From Myxococcales bacterium UBA5297 (GTDB lineage: Bacteria > Myxococcota > Myxococcia > Myxococcales > UBA5297), in contig DHSB01000070.1 in NCBI GenBank assembly GCA_002408385.1, positions 320 through 23,441 on the forward strand: 23,122 nt of DNA. The letters run 5' to 3'. The translations under genes were made by a program, and so were the position numbers. Shown in pieces: positions 8,032 to 16,079 of this stretch; positions within the stretch are counted from its first letter, which is position 1, and each line of letters starts with the position of its first letter. The notes under the pieces are model-generated. The model did not search any database, was not told the DNA's origin, and was given only the letters and a program-made list of their open reading frames with translations.

Positions 8032-8067
8032 GCCGGCAGCGGGAGCTAGACGCCCGCTTCTGCCGGC
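8032..8067. terminator. Hairpin between convergent operons
   Basis: GCCGGCAG (8032-8039) pairs with CTGCCGGC (8060-8067). An inner CGGG/CCCG stem (8040-8043/8053-8056) is joined across a 3-base bulge. It lies between the stop of the synthase fusion and the stop of nadD, which face each other, so it could terminate both transcripts. T-tracts are weak on both sides. Confidence 0.55.
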
Positions 8068-8071
8068 TTGC

Positions 8072-8635
8072 TCAGCGGTCGGCCCGCGGGCCCCGATAGA
8101 GGCCGTGGTCGTCGATATAGCTCAGCACCTCGCGAGGCACCTGCGCCGAGACGTCCTCGCCGCGGGCGAGCTTCTCGCGCACCTCGCTCGAGCTCACCTC
8201 GGGCAGCGCGGGCCCGCGGGCGAGCGGCGAGGGGTAGCCGGCGCGCGGGATGACGACGACCTCGGCCATCTGCTCGATGCGATCGAACTCCTTCCACTTC
8301 GAGCGCTCTGGGAGGATGTCGCTGCCGATGACCAGGCTGAAGCGGTGCTCGGGGTGACGCGTGAGCAGCAGCTCGAGGATGTCCACGGTCTTCGAGCCGG
8401 GCGGCGCGAGCTCCTCGATGCGCGTCACCTCTATCCCGCCCGCAAAGCGCGCCGCGGCCCGCTCGCACATGCGCACCCTGTCGTCGAAGGGCACCAGCAC
8501 CTTGGCGAACGGGTGCTGGAAGACGGGCATCAACCAGACGCGATCGACCTCGCGGGTGGCGAGCACGTAGTAGGCGTTCATCAGGTGGCCGACGTGCGGC
8601 GGGTTGAAGGAGCCCCCTAGCAGCGCGATGCGCAC
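8072..8635 (-). CDS. nadD: Nicotinate-nucleotide adenylyltransferase
   Basis: This 187-residue enzyme joins nicotinate mononucleotide to AMP from ATP, giving deamido-NAD in NAD synthesis in the cytoplasm. The nucleotidyltransferase signature GGSFNPPHVGH is at residues 7-17. Next come LMPVFQHPFA, the VIGSD...W substrate region (103-114) and SSSEVREKL (148-156), equivalent to the family's ISST.IR motif. Length is normal. The start is a GTG with GAGG about 9 bases upstream. It is the last gene of the minus-strand group, 83 bp after the phosphoesterase-like gene. In many bacteria nadD sits beside rsfS or proA; here it does not. Confidence 0.93.
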   Translation of the reverse strand: MRIALLGGSFNPPHVGHLMNAYYVLATREVDRVWLMPVFQHPFAKVLVPFDDRVRMCERAAARFAGGIEVTRIEELAPPGSKTVDILELLLTRHPEHRFSLVIGSDILPERSKWKEFDRIEQMAEVVVIPRAGYPSPLARGPALPEVSSSEVREKLARGEDVSAQVPREVLSYIDDHGLYRGPRADR

Positions 8636-8718
8636 CGGCAGACCTCACGAGCCCTCAGCCCAACACTGAGTTGAAAGCTCGAAGCTGGAAGTTGTCACAC
8701 GATTCGTCCATCTCCGCC

Positions 8719-9375
8719 CTACCGCAGCGACATCTTTCGCCGGGTCGCGAGGCTCATCGGAAACCGCTTGAGCTCTCGCCCGTCGAGCCCGAGGGCGACG
8801 AGCTCCATCGAGGCCCCTTCGCCGGTGAGCAGCGCGAAGGACGGGCGCGGCACGTGCGCCAGACTGCCCGGAGTCACGAAGAAGCGCGGGCCTATCTGCA
8901 CCACGTTCGGCTCGGCGCTGTTGCCGTGGAAGAAGAGGGCCGCGGTCTCGACGTTGTCGCGCTGCAGGTCGGCCTTGTCGTGGACAAGGCAGGCGATCTT
9001 GTCGCCGACCAGCTCGGGGAGAATGCGGGCGATCGCCGGGTCGCGGTACTGGAAGCTGGCGCGGTCGGGGACGCGCGCAAAGCGCGCGATGTAGGTCTCG
9101 ATCTCGTCCTTCTGGAGCCTTTGCGCCACCCCGCCCTGCTCTGCGGCGGCGCTCTTGGCGATGAAGGAGGCGACGTCGGCGAGGAAGTCGACGTCGCTGT
9201 ACTCGGCGCACCCGCGCCTCTCCTCGCGCTTGCGCTGGAAGAGCTCGTCGGCATCGGCCCAGCGGCCGCCGAGAAAGAAGATGCGCTCGGCGCCCCTCTC
9301 GTCGACGAGCAGATCGCACGCGTGCTCGAGCGCGTCCACATCGCCTTGGCTGTCGGCAACCAGTCCGATCTTCAC
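8719..9375 (-). CDS. Metallophosphoesterase-fold protein with degenerate metal site
   Basis: This 218-residue protein aligns by eye with YfcE-like calcineurin phosphoesterases: KIGLVADSQGDVDAL at the N-terminus, an IFFLGG strand, and FFVTPGSLAHVPRPSFALL near the C-terminus, where the family has a NPGS..PR segment. Most metal ligands are replaced. The D.H motif is D8-S-Q10, the GD motif is GG (36-37), the GNHD motif is not apparent, and the GH.H motif is HGNS (150-153). Catalysis by the usual dinuclear mechanism therefore looks unlikely, and a binding or regulatory role is more plausible. It starts with GTG after a strong AGGAG and follows the NamZ-like gene by 39 bp. No paralogue is visible in the window. 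Confidence 0.75.
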   Translation of the reverse strand: MKIGLVADSQGDVDALEHACDLLVDERGAERIFFLGGRWADADELFQRKREERRGCAEYSDVDFLADVASFIAKSAAAEQGGVAQRLQKDEIETYIARFARVPDRASFQYRDPAIARILPELVGDKIACLVHDKADLQRDNVETAALFFHGNSAEPNVVQIGPRFFVTPGSLAHVPRPSFALLTGEGASMELVALGLDGRELKRFPMSLATRRKMSLR

Positions 9376-9414
9376 CTTGCTCCTCTCCGAGCGTGCGCGG
9401 CCTTGGCCCTCTCT

Positions 9415-10614
9415 TCAGTAGAGCAAGTAACGGGCGCGCACTGGAAGGAAGCCCTTCAAGTCCTCCTCGAAGCCGGCCATGCAGCCGTCGAGATCACGCC
9501 CGGCGTCGATGCCCAGGCGCACCGAATCAGTACCGCAGAGCAGGTCGATCGCGGGTTTGTCGTCGATGAACTCGTAGCGCTCGGTACGCCAGCGAAAGGC
9601 TTCTTTGGCCACCTGCCTGGCCGCGCGCAGGACGGCTATCCCGGTGCGCACCGGCAAGAAGCTGTCGCGGTCGCGCACGTGGAGCATCGCGCCGCCGCAG
9701 CTCTTGCCCGCGTGCTTCTGGAACGTGGGCCTGAAGCTCAGCGGGCGAAAGGCGACCCCCGGCAGCCGCTCGGCGCGCAGCGCCTCGCAGAAGCGGTAGG
9801 GGTCGAGAAAGGGCGCACCGATCACTTCGAACGGACGGGTCGTGCCCCGGCCCTCGGAGAGGTTGGTGCCCTCGACCATGCACAGCCCGGGGTAGACGCA
9901 CGCGGTGTCGACCGTGGGCATGTTCGGCGACGGGGGCACGAAATCGAGCCCGGTCTGCTCCCACCACCCCTCGCGGCTCCAGCCCTCGCAGGGCACGACC
10001 GTCAGCTCGCAGCCGATGCGCTGCTCCGCGTTGAAGTAGCGGGCGAGCTCGCCGGCGGTCATGCCGTGACGGTTGGGGATGGGGTACATCCCGACGAAGC
10101 TCTCGAAGCCCGGGTGGACGAGGTTGCCCTCGACCTGCGTGCCGCCGATGGGGTTGGGCCTGTCGAGCACGTAGAAGGCGAGCTTTTCGCGCGCCGCGGC
10201 CTTCATGCACAGGGCCATCGTGTAGACGAAGGTGTAGTAGCGGCTGCCCACGTCCTGGATGTCGAAGACCAGGGCGTCGAGCCCGCGCAGCGACTCCTCG
10301 GTCGGCGAGAGCGACTCGAAGCGCTCGCCATAGAGCGAATGGACCGGCACCCCGGTGCGCGGGTCGACCGCGTCGCCGACGCCGACCATGTCCTGCGCCT
10401 CCCCGCGAACCCCGTGTTCGGGCCCGAAGAGCGCCGCGAGCTCGACCTGAGGAGCGGCGCGCAGCAGGTCCGCGAGGTGCTCGAAGCGCTCGTCGACGCT
10501 GGTCGGGTTGCAGACCGCCCCGACCCGCTTGCCCGCGAGCGGCGTGAAGCGTTGTGCGGCCAGGACCTCGAGGCCGGTGCGCACCCGCGGCCCCGGCCGA
10601 GTTTGGGCTCTCAT
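9415..10614 (-). CDS. namZ: DUF1343 / NamZ-type exo-beta-N-acetylmuramidase (GH171 family)
   Basis: This 399-residue protein carries the DUF1343 signatures in order: FGPEHG (63-68), FDIQDVGSRYYT (117-128), DRPNPIGG (151-158), PSPNMPT (228-234) and EGTNLSEGRGTTRPFE (248-263). Characterised members such as B. subtilis NamZ remove N-acetylmuramic acid from the non-reducing ends of peptidoglycan fragments, serving cell-wall recycling. No signal peptide or membrane segment is visible from the ATG, which has GGAGG six bases upstream. This copy therefore appears cytoplasmic, unlike secreted homologues. It begins 16 bp after the TPR lipoprotein gene. The family is certain; substrate and location are inferred. 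Confidence 0.9.
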   Translation of the reverse strand: MRAQTRPGPRVRTGLEVLAAQRFTPLAGKRVGAVCNPTSVDERFEHLADLLRAAPQVELAALFGPEHGVRGEAQDMVGVGDAVDPRTGVPVHSLYGERFESLSPTEESLRGLDALVFDIQDVGSRYYTFVYTMALCMKAAAREKLAFYVLDRPNPIGGTQVEGNLVHPGFESFVGMYPIPNRHGMTAGELARYFNAEQRIGCELTVVPCEGWSREGWWEQTGLDFVPPSPNMPTVDTACVYPGLCMVEGTNLSEGRGTTRPFEVIGAPFLDPYRFCEALRAERLPGVAFRPLSFRPTFQKHAGKSCGGAMLHVRDRDSFLPVRTGIAVLRAARQVAKEAFRWRTERYEFIDDKPAIDLLCGTDSVRLGIDAGRDLDGCMAGFEEDLKGFLPVRARYLLY

Positions 10615-10630
10615 CGACTGCCTCCGTCCC

Positions 10631-12082
10631 TCAGCGGGCGCCGGCCAGCACGTACTCGAAGGTGACCGTGCGCGGCTTTTCCTTCGGATACGCGGCGTCC
10701 TTGAAGCTGAAGTAGACGAGCGCGGCGAGCACCGGCTCGTGCACCGTGTCCTCGATGAGCTCGACGCTGGCCGCCTTCTCGCCCTCGCCGATGGTCACCT
10801 TGACCCCGAACTTGCCGCCGAGGTTGCGGTTGGCCTCATGGCGTGCCTGGAACTCCTTGTTCAGGCGGCGGAAGACCTCGTTGTAGAGACGGTTGATGCC
10901 GCCGCTCAGGGGCTTGTCCGGCAGGCAGGCGGTCTTTTCGAGCGCGGCAAGCTCCTGGTCGACGCCCTCGGCGCCGCGCTGCCTGGCGGCGCGATAGGCC
11001 TCGATCGCGCCGACGAGGTCGTCGCGCTGGCGCAGCAGCCGCGCGAGCGTCAAGTGGATCGTCGCGTCGTCGGGCTTGCGCTCGGCGGCCTGGCGCAGCG
11101 CGGTCTCGGCGCCCTCGAGGTCTTTGTCCGCCTGGCGAAGCTCGGCGACCCGAAGCAGCGGCGCGGGATCGGCCTCGTCGTACCCCGCGAGCCGCTCGAG
11201 GACCCGGATCTCGTCGGGCGCCCGCGTCAGCTCCCGGTAGGCGCCGGCCAGTGCCTGCGCGGTCTCCTGGTTCGGCGAGGTCTCCATCGCCGCCTCGAAG
11301 TCGGCCGCGGCGCCCTCGATGTCGCCCTTCTGCAGCTTCATCCGGCCCACCGCGACCCGCGCCTCGGCGTTCTGCGGATCGAACTCGAGCAGCTTCGACT
11401 GCAGGGCGATGGCCAGGTCGGCGTCCTTGGCCTCGACCGCGATCTTGGCGAGCGCGCGGATGGCCCGCAGGTCATCGGGGTCGACCTTCAACGCCCGCTC
11501 GAAGAGCCCCTTCGCCGCCGGATCGCCCAGCTTGTCGAGGGTCAGGCCGAGGCCGACGAGCGCCTCCTGCCACTCTGGTGCCTTGGCGAGCACGGCCTCG
11601 TAGGCGAGCTTCGCCTCGGGCAGCCTCTCGCGCTTGCGCAGCAGGTCCGCCATCCCCACCTCGGCGGGGACGAACCCGGGCACGGCCTTCAAGGCCCGGT
11701 CGAACTCGCCCTGCGCCTGCTCGAGAAAGCCCTTCCACTCCAGGTAGATGAGGCCGAGCGCGGTCCACATCCAGGGGTCGTCGGGGTTGAGCTTGGCGAG
11801 CGCATTGATCTCCTGCCATGCCTCCTCGCTCGGCGCCCCTATCCAGGCGAGGTAGAGCTTGAGCTTCGGGTCGCCTTGTATCTGGGAGGCCTGCTCCTCG
11901 AGGCTCTTGCGGACCTTGGCGGCTTCGCCCTTGTGCACTCGGGCGGCAATCGCCCTCAGGGTCGTCGCCACGCTCCTGTCTGCCTCGAGCCGGCGACTGA
12001 CAGGCGTCTCGGTGGGTACCACCTCGGGTCCCGAGGCACAGGCGACGGAGGTCGCGAGGAAGAAGAGAGCCGCTTTTCGCAT
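10631..12082 (-). CDS. TPR-repeat lipoprotein with TonB/AgmX-like C-terminal domain
   Basis: This 483-residue protein begins with a lipoprotein-type signal, MRKAALFFLATSVAC, lipidated at Cys15 (the -3 position is Ser, slightly atypical). Residues of about 60-370 are built of TPR-like helical pairs such as DPWMWTALGLIYLEWKG and DDATIHLTLARLL. The last 80 residues (GGKFGVKVTIGEG...VYFSFKDAAYPKEK...VTFEYVLAG) have the beta-rich pattern of the TonB/AgmX C-terminal domain often seen in myxobacterial envelope proteins. It is probably an envelope assembly or scaffold protein. ATG 12082 is preferred over an upstream in-frame start because only it gives the signal peptide. The cyclase gene lies 188 bp upstream and namZ 16 bp downstream. 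Confidence 0.82.
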   Translation of the reverse strand: MRKAALFFLATSVACASGPEVVPTETPVSRRLEADRSVATTLRAIAARVHKGEAAKVRKSLEEQASQIQGDPKLKLYLAWIGAPSEEAWQEINALAKLNPDDPWMWTALGLIYLEWKGFLEQAQGEFDRALKAVPGFVPAEVGMADLLRKRERLPEAKLAYEAVLAKAPEWQEALVGLGLTLDKLGDPAAKGLFERALKVDPDDLRAIRALAKIAVEAKDADLAIALQSKLLEFDPQNAEARVAVGRMKLQKGDIEGAAADFEAAMETSPNQETAQALAGAYRELTRAPDEIRVLERLAGYDEADPAPLLRVAELRQADKDLEGAETALRQAAERKPDDATIHLTLARLLRQRDDLVGAIEAYRAARQRGAEGVDQELAALEKTACLPDKPLSGGINRLYNEVFRRLNKEFQARHEANRNLGGKFGVKVTIGEGEKAASVELIEDTVHEPVLAALVYFSFKDAAYPKEKPRTVTFEYVLAGAR

Positions 12083-12186
12083 GGAGTTCACCCCGTCTGT
12101 CGTCGCTCCGCCCGAGAGGTTCGGGCGCGGTGCTTGTTCGATCCTACTAGTCCCTGTGCCCCCGGTGATGCTCGCCTTTACACGCT

Positions 12187-12202
12187 CGCCGCCGAGGCGG
12201 CG
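12187..12202. other. GC hairpin between the cyclase and lipoprotein genes
   Basis: CGCCGCC (12187-12193) and GGCGGCG (12196-12202) form a tight inverted repeat in the 188-bp gap. With no T-tract it may attenuate or process the minus-strand transcript. TTGACG read on the minus strand in the same gap (about 12268-12273) is a possible -35 but lacks a good -10. Confidence 0.3.
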
Positions 12203-12270
12203 CGCCCGTGGCCCCCTGGGCAGCCAAGGCCCGCTCGGCCGTGCGGGGTTATCCGGCCTGGGCGCGAGCG

Positions 12271-13539
12271 TCAATTTCCTTTCCTCTTCAGGTGCCCGAG
12301 AGCCTCGCGCGCAGCCCTGCGGCTGTCGCAGCCGAACAGCGCGTGCAGGACTCCATCGCCCGACTCGTCGGCAAAGCGCGCTTGCTCCAGGCTCTCGAGG
12401 GCCGGGAGCGCGCGGGGGTCGCCGAGCCGGGCCAGGCTTCGCGCGGCGTGGGCGCGTGCCTGGCACTTGGCGTTCTCGAGCGTGTCGACCAACCGCTCGA
12501 ACGCGAGCTCTTCTCCGCCCTTCGCGGCCTTCTCGTAGCGCCTCAGCGCCCCGTCCCAGTCGCCGCGCTCCTCATGCAGCCGCCCCTCGAAGAAGAGCTT
12601 GTGCGCGCCGGGCTCGAGCTGTTCGATGCGCTGCCGGGCGAGCTCGAGGTCCCCCTGGCCGAGGGCGCGCTCGATCGGGTTCGACGCCACGGCGAAGAGC
12701 AGGCCAACCCCCAGCGCGCCGGTGGCGAGCGCCCCTGCGCCAAGGCGCACGGGCCGGGGAAGGGCGCGCAGGCGCCCTGCGAGCACACCGGTGCGCTGGC
12801 CCGCGCTCTTCAGGCCCCGTGCGGCGCCTTGCGCGAGCGCCCCGAGGTGGGCACGCAGCTCGTTCGAGCCCTCGAGGCTCTCCGGGTCGGGCGGCGGAAG
12901 ATCGTGCAGGCGAGCGAGCGCGAGGCCGCCATACGGCGGCCCCTCGTGCGCCGGGCCTTCCGGCGGCGCGCCGCCCGCAGCGTCGCTCGGCGTCAAAGCC
13001 GCCGGAGAGGCCGCCGCGAGCCGGTAGTCGCCCTGCGGCACCCGGTAGACGCGCACCTTCTCCGGGATGCCCTTGAGCTGGTGGCAGCCGCGCTCCTCGG
13101 AGGGCACCTCGGCCTTGTTCATCGCCAAGTAGACCGCCTCGGTGAAGAGGACCTCCCCGGCCTCTGCGAGCCCCTCGACGCGGGCGGCGATGTTGACCGG
13201 CTCCCCGAACACATCGCCCTTCTCGACCCGGACCTCGCCCATGTTGACGGCGACCCGGACGTGGATGGCCTCGGCCGGGCCGACGCGCCGGTTGTAGTCC
13301 CAGAGCCGATCCTGGATGCCGACGCCGCACAGCACCGCCTGCGTCGGCGACTCGAAGACCACCAGGAAGGCGTCGCCGATGGTCTTGATCAATCTGCCGC
13401 CAAACGACTTGAAGACGGGCATCAGCAGGGCGTCGTGCACCCGGAGCATCCGCTGATTCTGCTCGTAGGTCTGCTGGCTGGTGCGCGCGGTAAAACCCTT
13501 GATGTCGGTAAAGACGATGGCGAGGTTCGCGGTTTTCAT
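12271..13539 (-). CDS. Membrane-anchored class III adenylate cyclase with TPR/HEAT-like C-terminal region
   Basis: This 422-residue protein has a cyclase domain at about 5-170: metal ligands Asp12 (FTDIKGFT) and Asp56 (IKTIGDAF), adenine-selecting Lys52 and Asp109 (GDVFG), and transition-state Asn116 and Arg120 (VNIAAR). These residues fit ATP rather than GTP. A Pro/Ala-rich linker (175-260) leads to one transmembrane helix at about 266-285. The C-terminal part holds a TPR-like pair (295-350) and a HEAT-like repeat (RSLARLGDPRALPALESL). The cyclase would be cytoplasmic and the C-terminal part on the other side of the membrane. ATG 13539 is chosen over TTG 13545; neither has a clear Shine-Dalgarno. 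It heads the minus-strand group. Confidence 0.88.
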   Translation of the reverse strand: MKTANLAIVFTDIKGFTARTSQQTYEQNQRMLRVHDALLMPVFKSFGGRLIKTIGDAFLVVFESPTQAVLCGVGIQDRLWDYNRRVGPAEAIHVRVAVNMGEVRVEKGDVFGEPVNIAARVEGLAEAGEVLFTEAVYLAMNKAEVPSEERGCHQLKGIPEKVRVYRVPQGDYRLAAASPAALTPSDAAGGAPPEGPAHEGPPYGGLALARLHDLPPPDPESLEGSNELRAHLGALAQGAARGLKSAGQRTGVLAGRLRALPRPVRLGAGALATGALGVGLLFAVASNPIERALGQGDLELARQRIEQLEPGAHKLFFEGRLHEERGDWDGALRRYEKAAKGGEELAFERLVDTLENAKCQARAHAARSLARLGDPRALPALESLEQARFADESGDGVLHALFGCDSRRAAREALGHLKRKGN

Positions 13540-13762
13540 GGGCAATCGGGCAGCGGGCCGGTGGCGATGCTAACAGAAGCCGGCCCGGACGGCCCCCCGG
13601 GCGCGCCCGGACGGCGCGGCCGATTTGTGTAATCCACCAAGAGCTACTGATTTCCCGACGCTTGGTCGACCGGCTTTCTACTGGACCTTCCCTCGGGCTT
13701 TTGATAGCTAGCTGCTCTTCTTTTCCCGGGCACTTCCCGCCCAGCCCGGACCAGGAGCCTGG
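13540..13762. promoter_or_regulatory. Divergent control region between the cyclase and korDABC
   Basis: This 223-bp gap separates two divergent transcription units and must hold both promoters. Positions of about 13621-13710 are markedly more AT-rich than the surroundings. I see no hexamer pair good enough to name. Two copies of GCCCGGACGGC lie about 22 bp apart near 13583 and 13605. AGGAG at 13753-13757 is the ribosome-binding site for korD. Confidence 0.5.
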
Positions 13763-14032
13763 ATGAACACCGAGACTTCATCAGGCGCGCCCAAGCAGAA
13801 GAGATTTCGCGGCGTGGTCGTCATCAATCGCGACAACTGCAAGGGTTGTGCGTTCTGCGTCGAGTTCTGCCCTACGCACGCGTTGGAGTTGGACAAGGCG
13901 TACAACGCGAAGGGCTATCACCCTCCCGTCTTCGCCAAGCCCGAGGCCTGCAACGGCTGCGACATGTGCGGCCTGTACTGCCCGGACTTCGCCATCTTCG
14001 GCTACCGCGAAAAGGCCGAGGAGACCGCCTAG
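13763..14032 (+). CDS. korD: 2-oxoacid:ferredoxin oxidoreductase, delta (ferredoxin) subunit
   Basis: This 89-residue ferredoxin has two complete cluster motifs, CKGCAFCVEFCP and CNGCDMCGLYCP, so it should bind two [4Fe-4S] clusters. It would pass electrons from the beta-subunit cluster to external ferredoxin. It is the first gene of a four-gene delta-alpha-beta-gamma order, the arrangement known for KorDABC-type enzymes, with only 9 bp to korA. Whether the complex prefers 2-oxoglutarate, branched-chain or another 2-oxoacid cannot be read from this subunit. Confidence 0.9.
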   Translation: MNTETSSGAPKQKRFRGVVVINRDNCKGCAFCVEFCPTHALELDKAYNAKGYHPPVFAKPEACNGCDMCGLYCPDFAIFGYREKAEETA

Positions 14033-14041
14033 GAGAGCGCC

Positions 14042-15199
14042 ATGAAGGCCGATCCCAAGGGAGTTCTCACCGGAAGCCACTACCTCGACGGCGATCACGC
14101 GTGCAGCGAGGGCGCGCTCGCCGCCGGATGCCGCTTTGCCGCCGGCTACCCGATCACCCCGTCGACCGAGGTCGTCGAGCGCATCGCGGCCCGCTTCCCG
14201 CTCGTCGGCGGCACCTTCATCCAGCTCGAGGACGAGCTCGCCGCCTCCATCGCCGTGATCGGCGGGGTCTGGGGCGGAGCCAAGGCGCTCACCGTCACCT
14301 CCGGCCCGGGCTTCTCGCTGATGATGGAGCACATCGGCTTCGCGGCGATGACCGAGACACCGGTGGTCTACATCGACGTGCAGCGCGGTGGCCCTTCGAC
14401 CGGCCTGCCGACGCTGGCCGCGCAAGCCGACATGATGCAGGCGCGCTGGGGCTCGCACGGCGACTACCGGCTCATCGCGCTCTGCCCGAACTCGCCGCAG
14501 GAGTGCTTCGACCTGACGCTCGAGGCCTTCAACCTCGCCGAGCAGTACCGCGTGCCGGTGGTGGTGATGCTCGACGAGGTGGTCGGCCACATGACCGAGA
14601 AGGTGGTCATCCCACCGGCCGAGCAGCTCGAGGTCACCCCGCGCCGCTGGACCGACAAGCCGCCGGGCGAGTTTCTGCCGTTCGCCCCGCGCGAGGACCT
14701 GGTCCCCGACCTGTGCATGTTCGGCGAAGGCTACCGCTTCCACGTCACCGGCCTGACGCACGACGAGCGCGGCTACCCGGCGATGAACGCGCCGACACAG
14801 GAGCGGCTGGTGCGGCGCCTGGTCGACAAGATCGAGAAGAACGCCGACAAGATCCTCCGCTGGGAGGAGAAGGACACCGAGGGTGCCGAGGTGGTCATCG
14901 TCTCGTACGGCATCACCTCGCGCGTCGCCCAGCGGGCCGTCGAGATGGCGCGCGAGAAGGGCGTCAAGGTCGGCAGCTTCCGGCTGATCACCGCCTGGCC
15001 CTTCCCCCACAAGCGCATCGCCGAGCTGTCGCGCTCGGTCAAGTCGCTCGTCGTCCCCGAGCTCAACCTCGGCCAGATGTCGCTCGAGGTCGAGCGCACC
15101 GTGGCCGGGCGCTGCCGGACCATCCCGGTGCTCCACGCCGGAGGGGCGGTCCACCGGCCGGAGGCCATCCTCGAAGCGATCATGGAGGTCGCCCGATGA
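14042..15199 (+). CDS. korA: 2-oxoacid:ferredoxin oxidoreductase, alpha subunit
   Basis: This 385-residue subunit carries the conserved GYPITPSTE substrate-loop motif (35-43), the TSGPGFSLMMEHIG segment and DVQRGGPSTGLP, all typical of OFOR alpha chains. With the beta subunit it forms the thiamine-diphosphate active site that decarboxylates a 2-oxoacid and transfers the acyl group to CoA. AGGAG precedes the ATG. Its TGA overlaps the korB ATG as ATGA, so the two are translationally coupled. The name follows the KorDABC order; VOR-type specificity for branched 2-oxoacids is not excluded. Confidence 0.9.
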   Translation: MKADPKGVLTGSHYLDGDHACSEGALAAGCRFAAGYPITPSTEVVERIAARFPLVGGTFIQLEDELAASIAVIGGVWGGAKALTVTSGPGFSLMMEHIGFAAMTETPVVYIDVQRGGPSTGLPTLAAQADMMQARWGSHGDYRLIALCPNSPQECFDLTLEAFNLAEQYRVPVVVMLDEVVGHMTEKVVIPPAEQLEVTPRRWTDKPPGEFLPFAPREDLVPDLCMFGEGYRFHVTGLTHDERGYPAMNAPTQERLVRRLVDKIEKNADKILRWEEKDTEGAEVVIVSYGITSRVAQRAVEMAREKGVKVGSFRLITAWPFPHKRIAELSRSVKSLVVPELNLGQMSLEVERTVAGRCRTIPVLHAGGAVHRPEAILEAIMEVAR

Positions 15200-16068
15200 G
15201 CGAGCAGCGCGAGCATCCCGTCAACAAGTTCTTGCGTATGGACCGCATGCCGAGCATCTGGTGCCCGGGCTGCGGCATCGGCACGACCGTCAACTGCTTT
15301 ACCCGTGCGCTCACCGAGTGCGACAAGGACCTCGACAAGGTCGCCGTCGTCTCGGGCATCGGCTGCACCGGACGGGTCGCCGGCTACCTGAACCTCGACT
15401 CCTTCCACACCACGCACGGCCGGGCCCTGCCCTTCGCCACCGGGCTGAAGGTGGCCAACCCCGAGCTCGACGTCGTCGTCTACTCGGGCGACGGCGACCT
15501 GTCGGCCATCGGCGGCAACCACTTCATCCACGCCGCCCGCCGCAACAGCGACATCCTGTGCATCTGCGTCAACAACTTTACCTACGGCATGACCGGCGGC
15601 CAGGTGACGCCGACCACTCCCGAGCCGGCCATCGCCTCGACCACCCCCTACGGCGCCTTCGAGCCGACCTTCAACCTGCCGCACCTGGCCGCCTCGTCGG
15701 GGGCGACCTACGTCGCGCGCTGGACGACCTTCCACGTGCGCCAGCTCGCCAGGTCGATGCGCGATGCCCTCTCGAAGAAGGGCTTTCGCTTCATCGAGGT
15801 CATCGCCCCCTGCCCCACCCTCTACCTGCGCCGCAATCGGCTCGGCGAGGCGCTGCACGAGATGCGCTTCTATAAGGAGAAGAGCGTCATCAAGCACGGG
15901 GCCGACACCCGCGAGGCCGCTCTCGACTATCGCGGGCAAATCGTGGTGGGCACCTTCGTCGACACCCGGAGGCCTACCTGGCTCGAGGCGATGAACAAGC
16001 GGATGAGCACCGTGCTCGGCGAGAAGTTCGTCCCCTACGCTCTGCCCACCCGGGAGCCGAAGGTCTGA
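15196..16068 (+). CDS. korB: 2-oxoacid:ferredoxin oxidoreductase, beta subunit (ThDP-binding)
   Basis: This 290-residue chain binds thiamine diphosphate through GDGD (98-101), IGGNH and NNFTYGMT. Four cysteines, Cys23 and Cys26 (WCPGCG), Cys57 (SGIGCTGR) and Cys206 (APCPT), sit where OFOR beta chains ligate the catalytic [4Fe-4S] cluster. The start is the ATG of the ATGA overlap with korA. It is 11 bp from korC. All cofactor residues are present, so the subunit looks functional. Confidence 0.92.
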   Translation: MSEQREHPVNKFLRMDRMPSIWCPGCGIGTTVNCFTRALTECDKDLDKVAVVSGIGCTGRVAGYLNLDSFHTTHGRALPFATGLKVANPELDVVVYSGDGDLSAIGGNHFIHAARRNSDILCICVNNFTYGMTGGQVTPTTPEPAIASTTPYGAFEPTFNLPHLAASSGATYVARWTTFHVRQLARSMRDALSKKGFRFIEVIAPCPTLYLRRNRLGEALHEMRFYKEKSVIKHGADTREAALDYRGQIVVGTFVDTRRPTWLEAMNKRMSTVLGEKFVPYALPTREPKV

Positions 16069-16079
16069 GGAGAGAAACG

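Noticed and set aside
8719..9375. Calling this gene an active phosphodiesterase.
   Set aside because: The key metal-binding residues of the family are absent, so an enzymatic call would not be supported.
8671..12538. Two very long plus-strand frames (8671-10665 and 10508-12538) opposite the minus-strand genes.
   Set aside because: No recognisable domains, poor start contexts, and they cover the NamZ-like, phosphoesterase-like and TPR genes, whose motifs are clear.
13622..13710. Named promoters in the cyclase-korD divergent gap.
   Set aside because: The patch is AT-rich, but every hexamer pair tried matched the consensus poorly on either strand.
13781..15939. Long minus-strand frames opposite korA and korB.
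   Set aside because: Composition is Val/Asp/Arg/Gly-rich without motifs; the plus strand encodes complete OFOR subunits with all cofactor residues.
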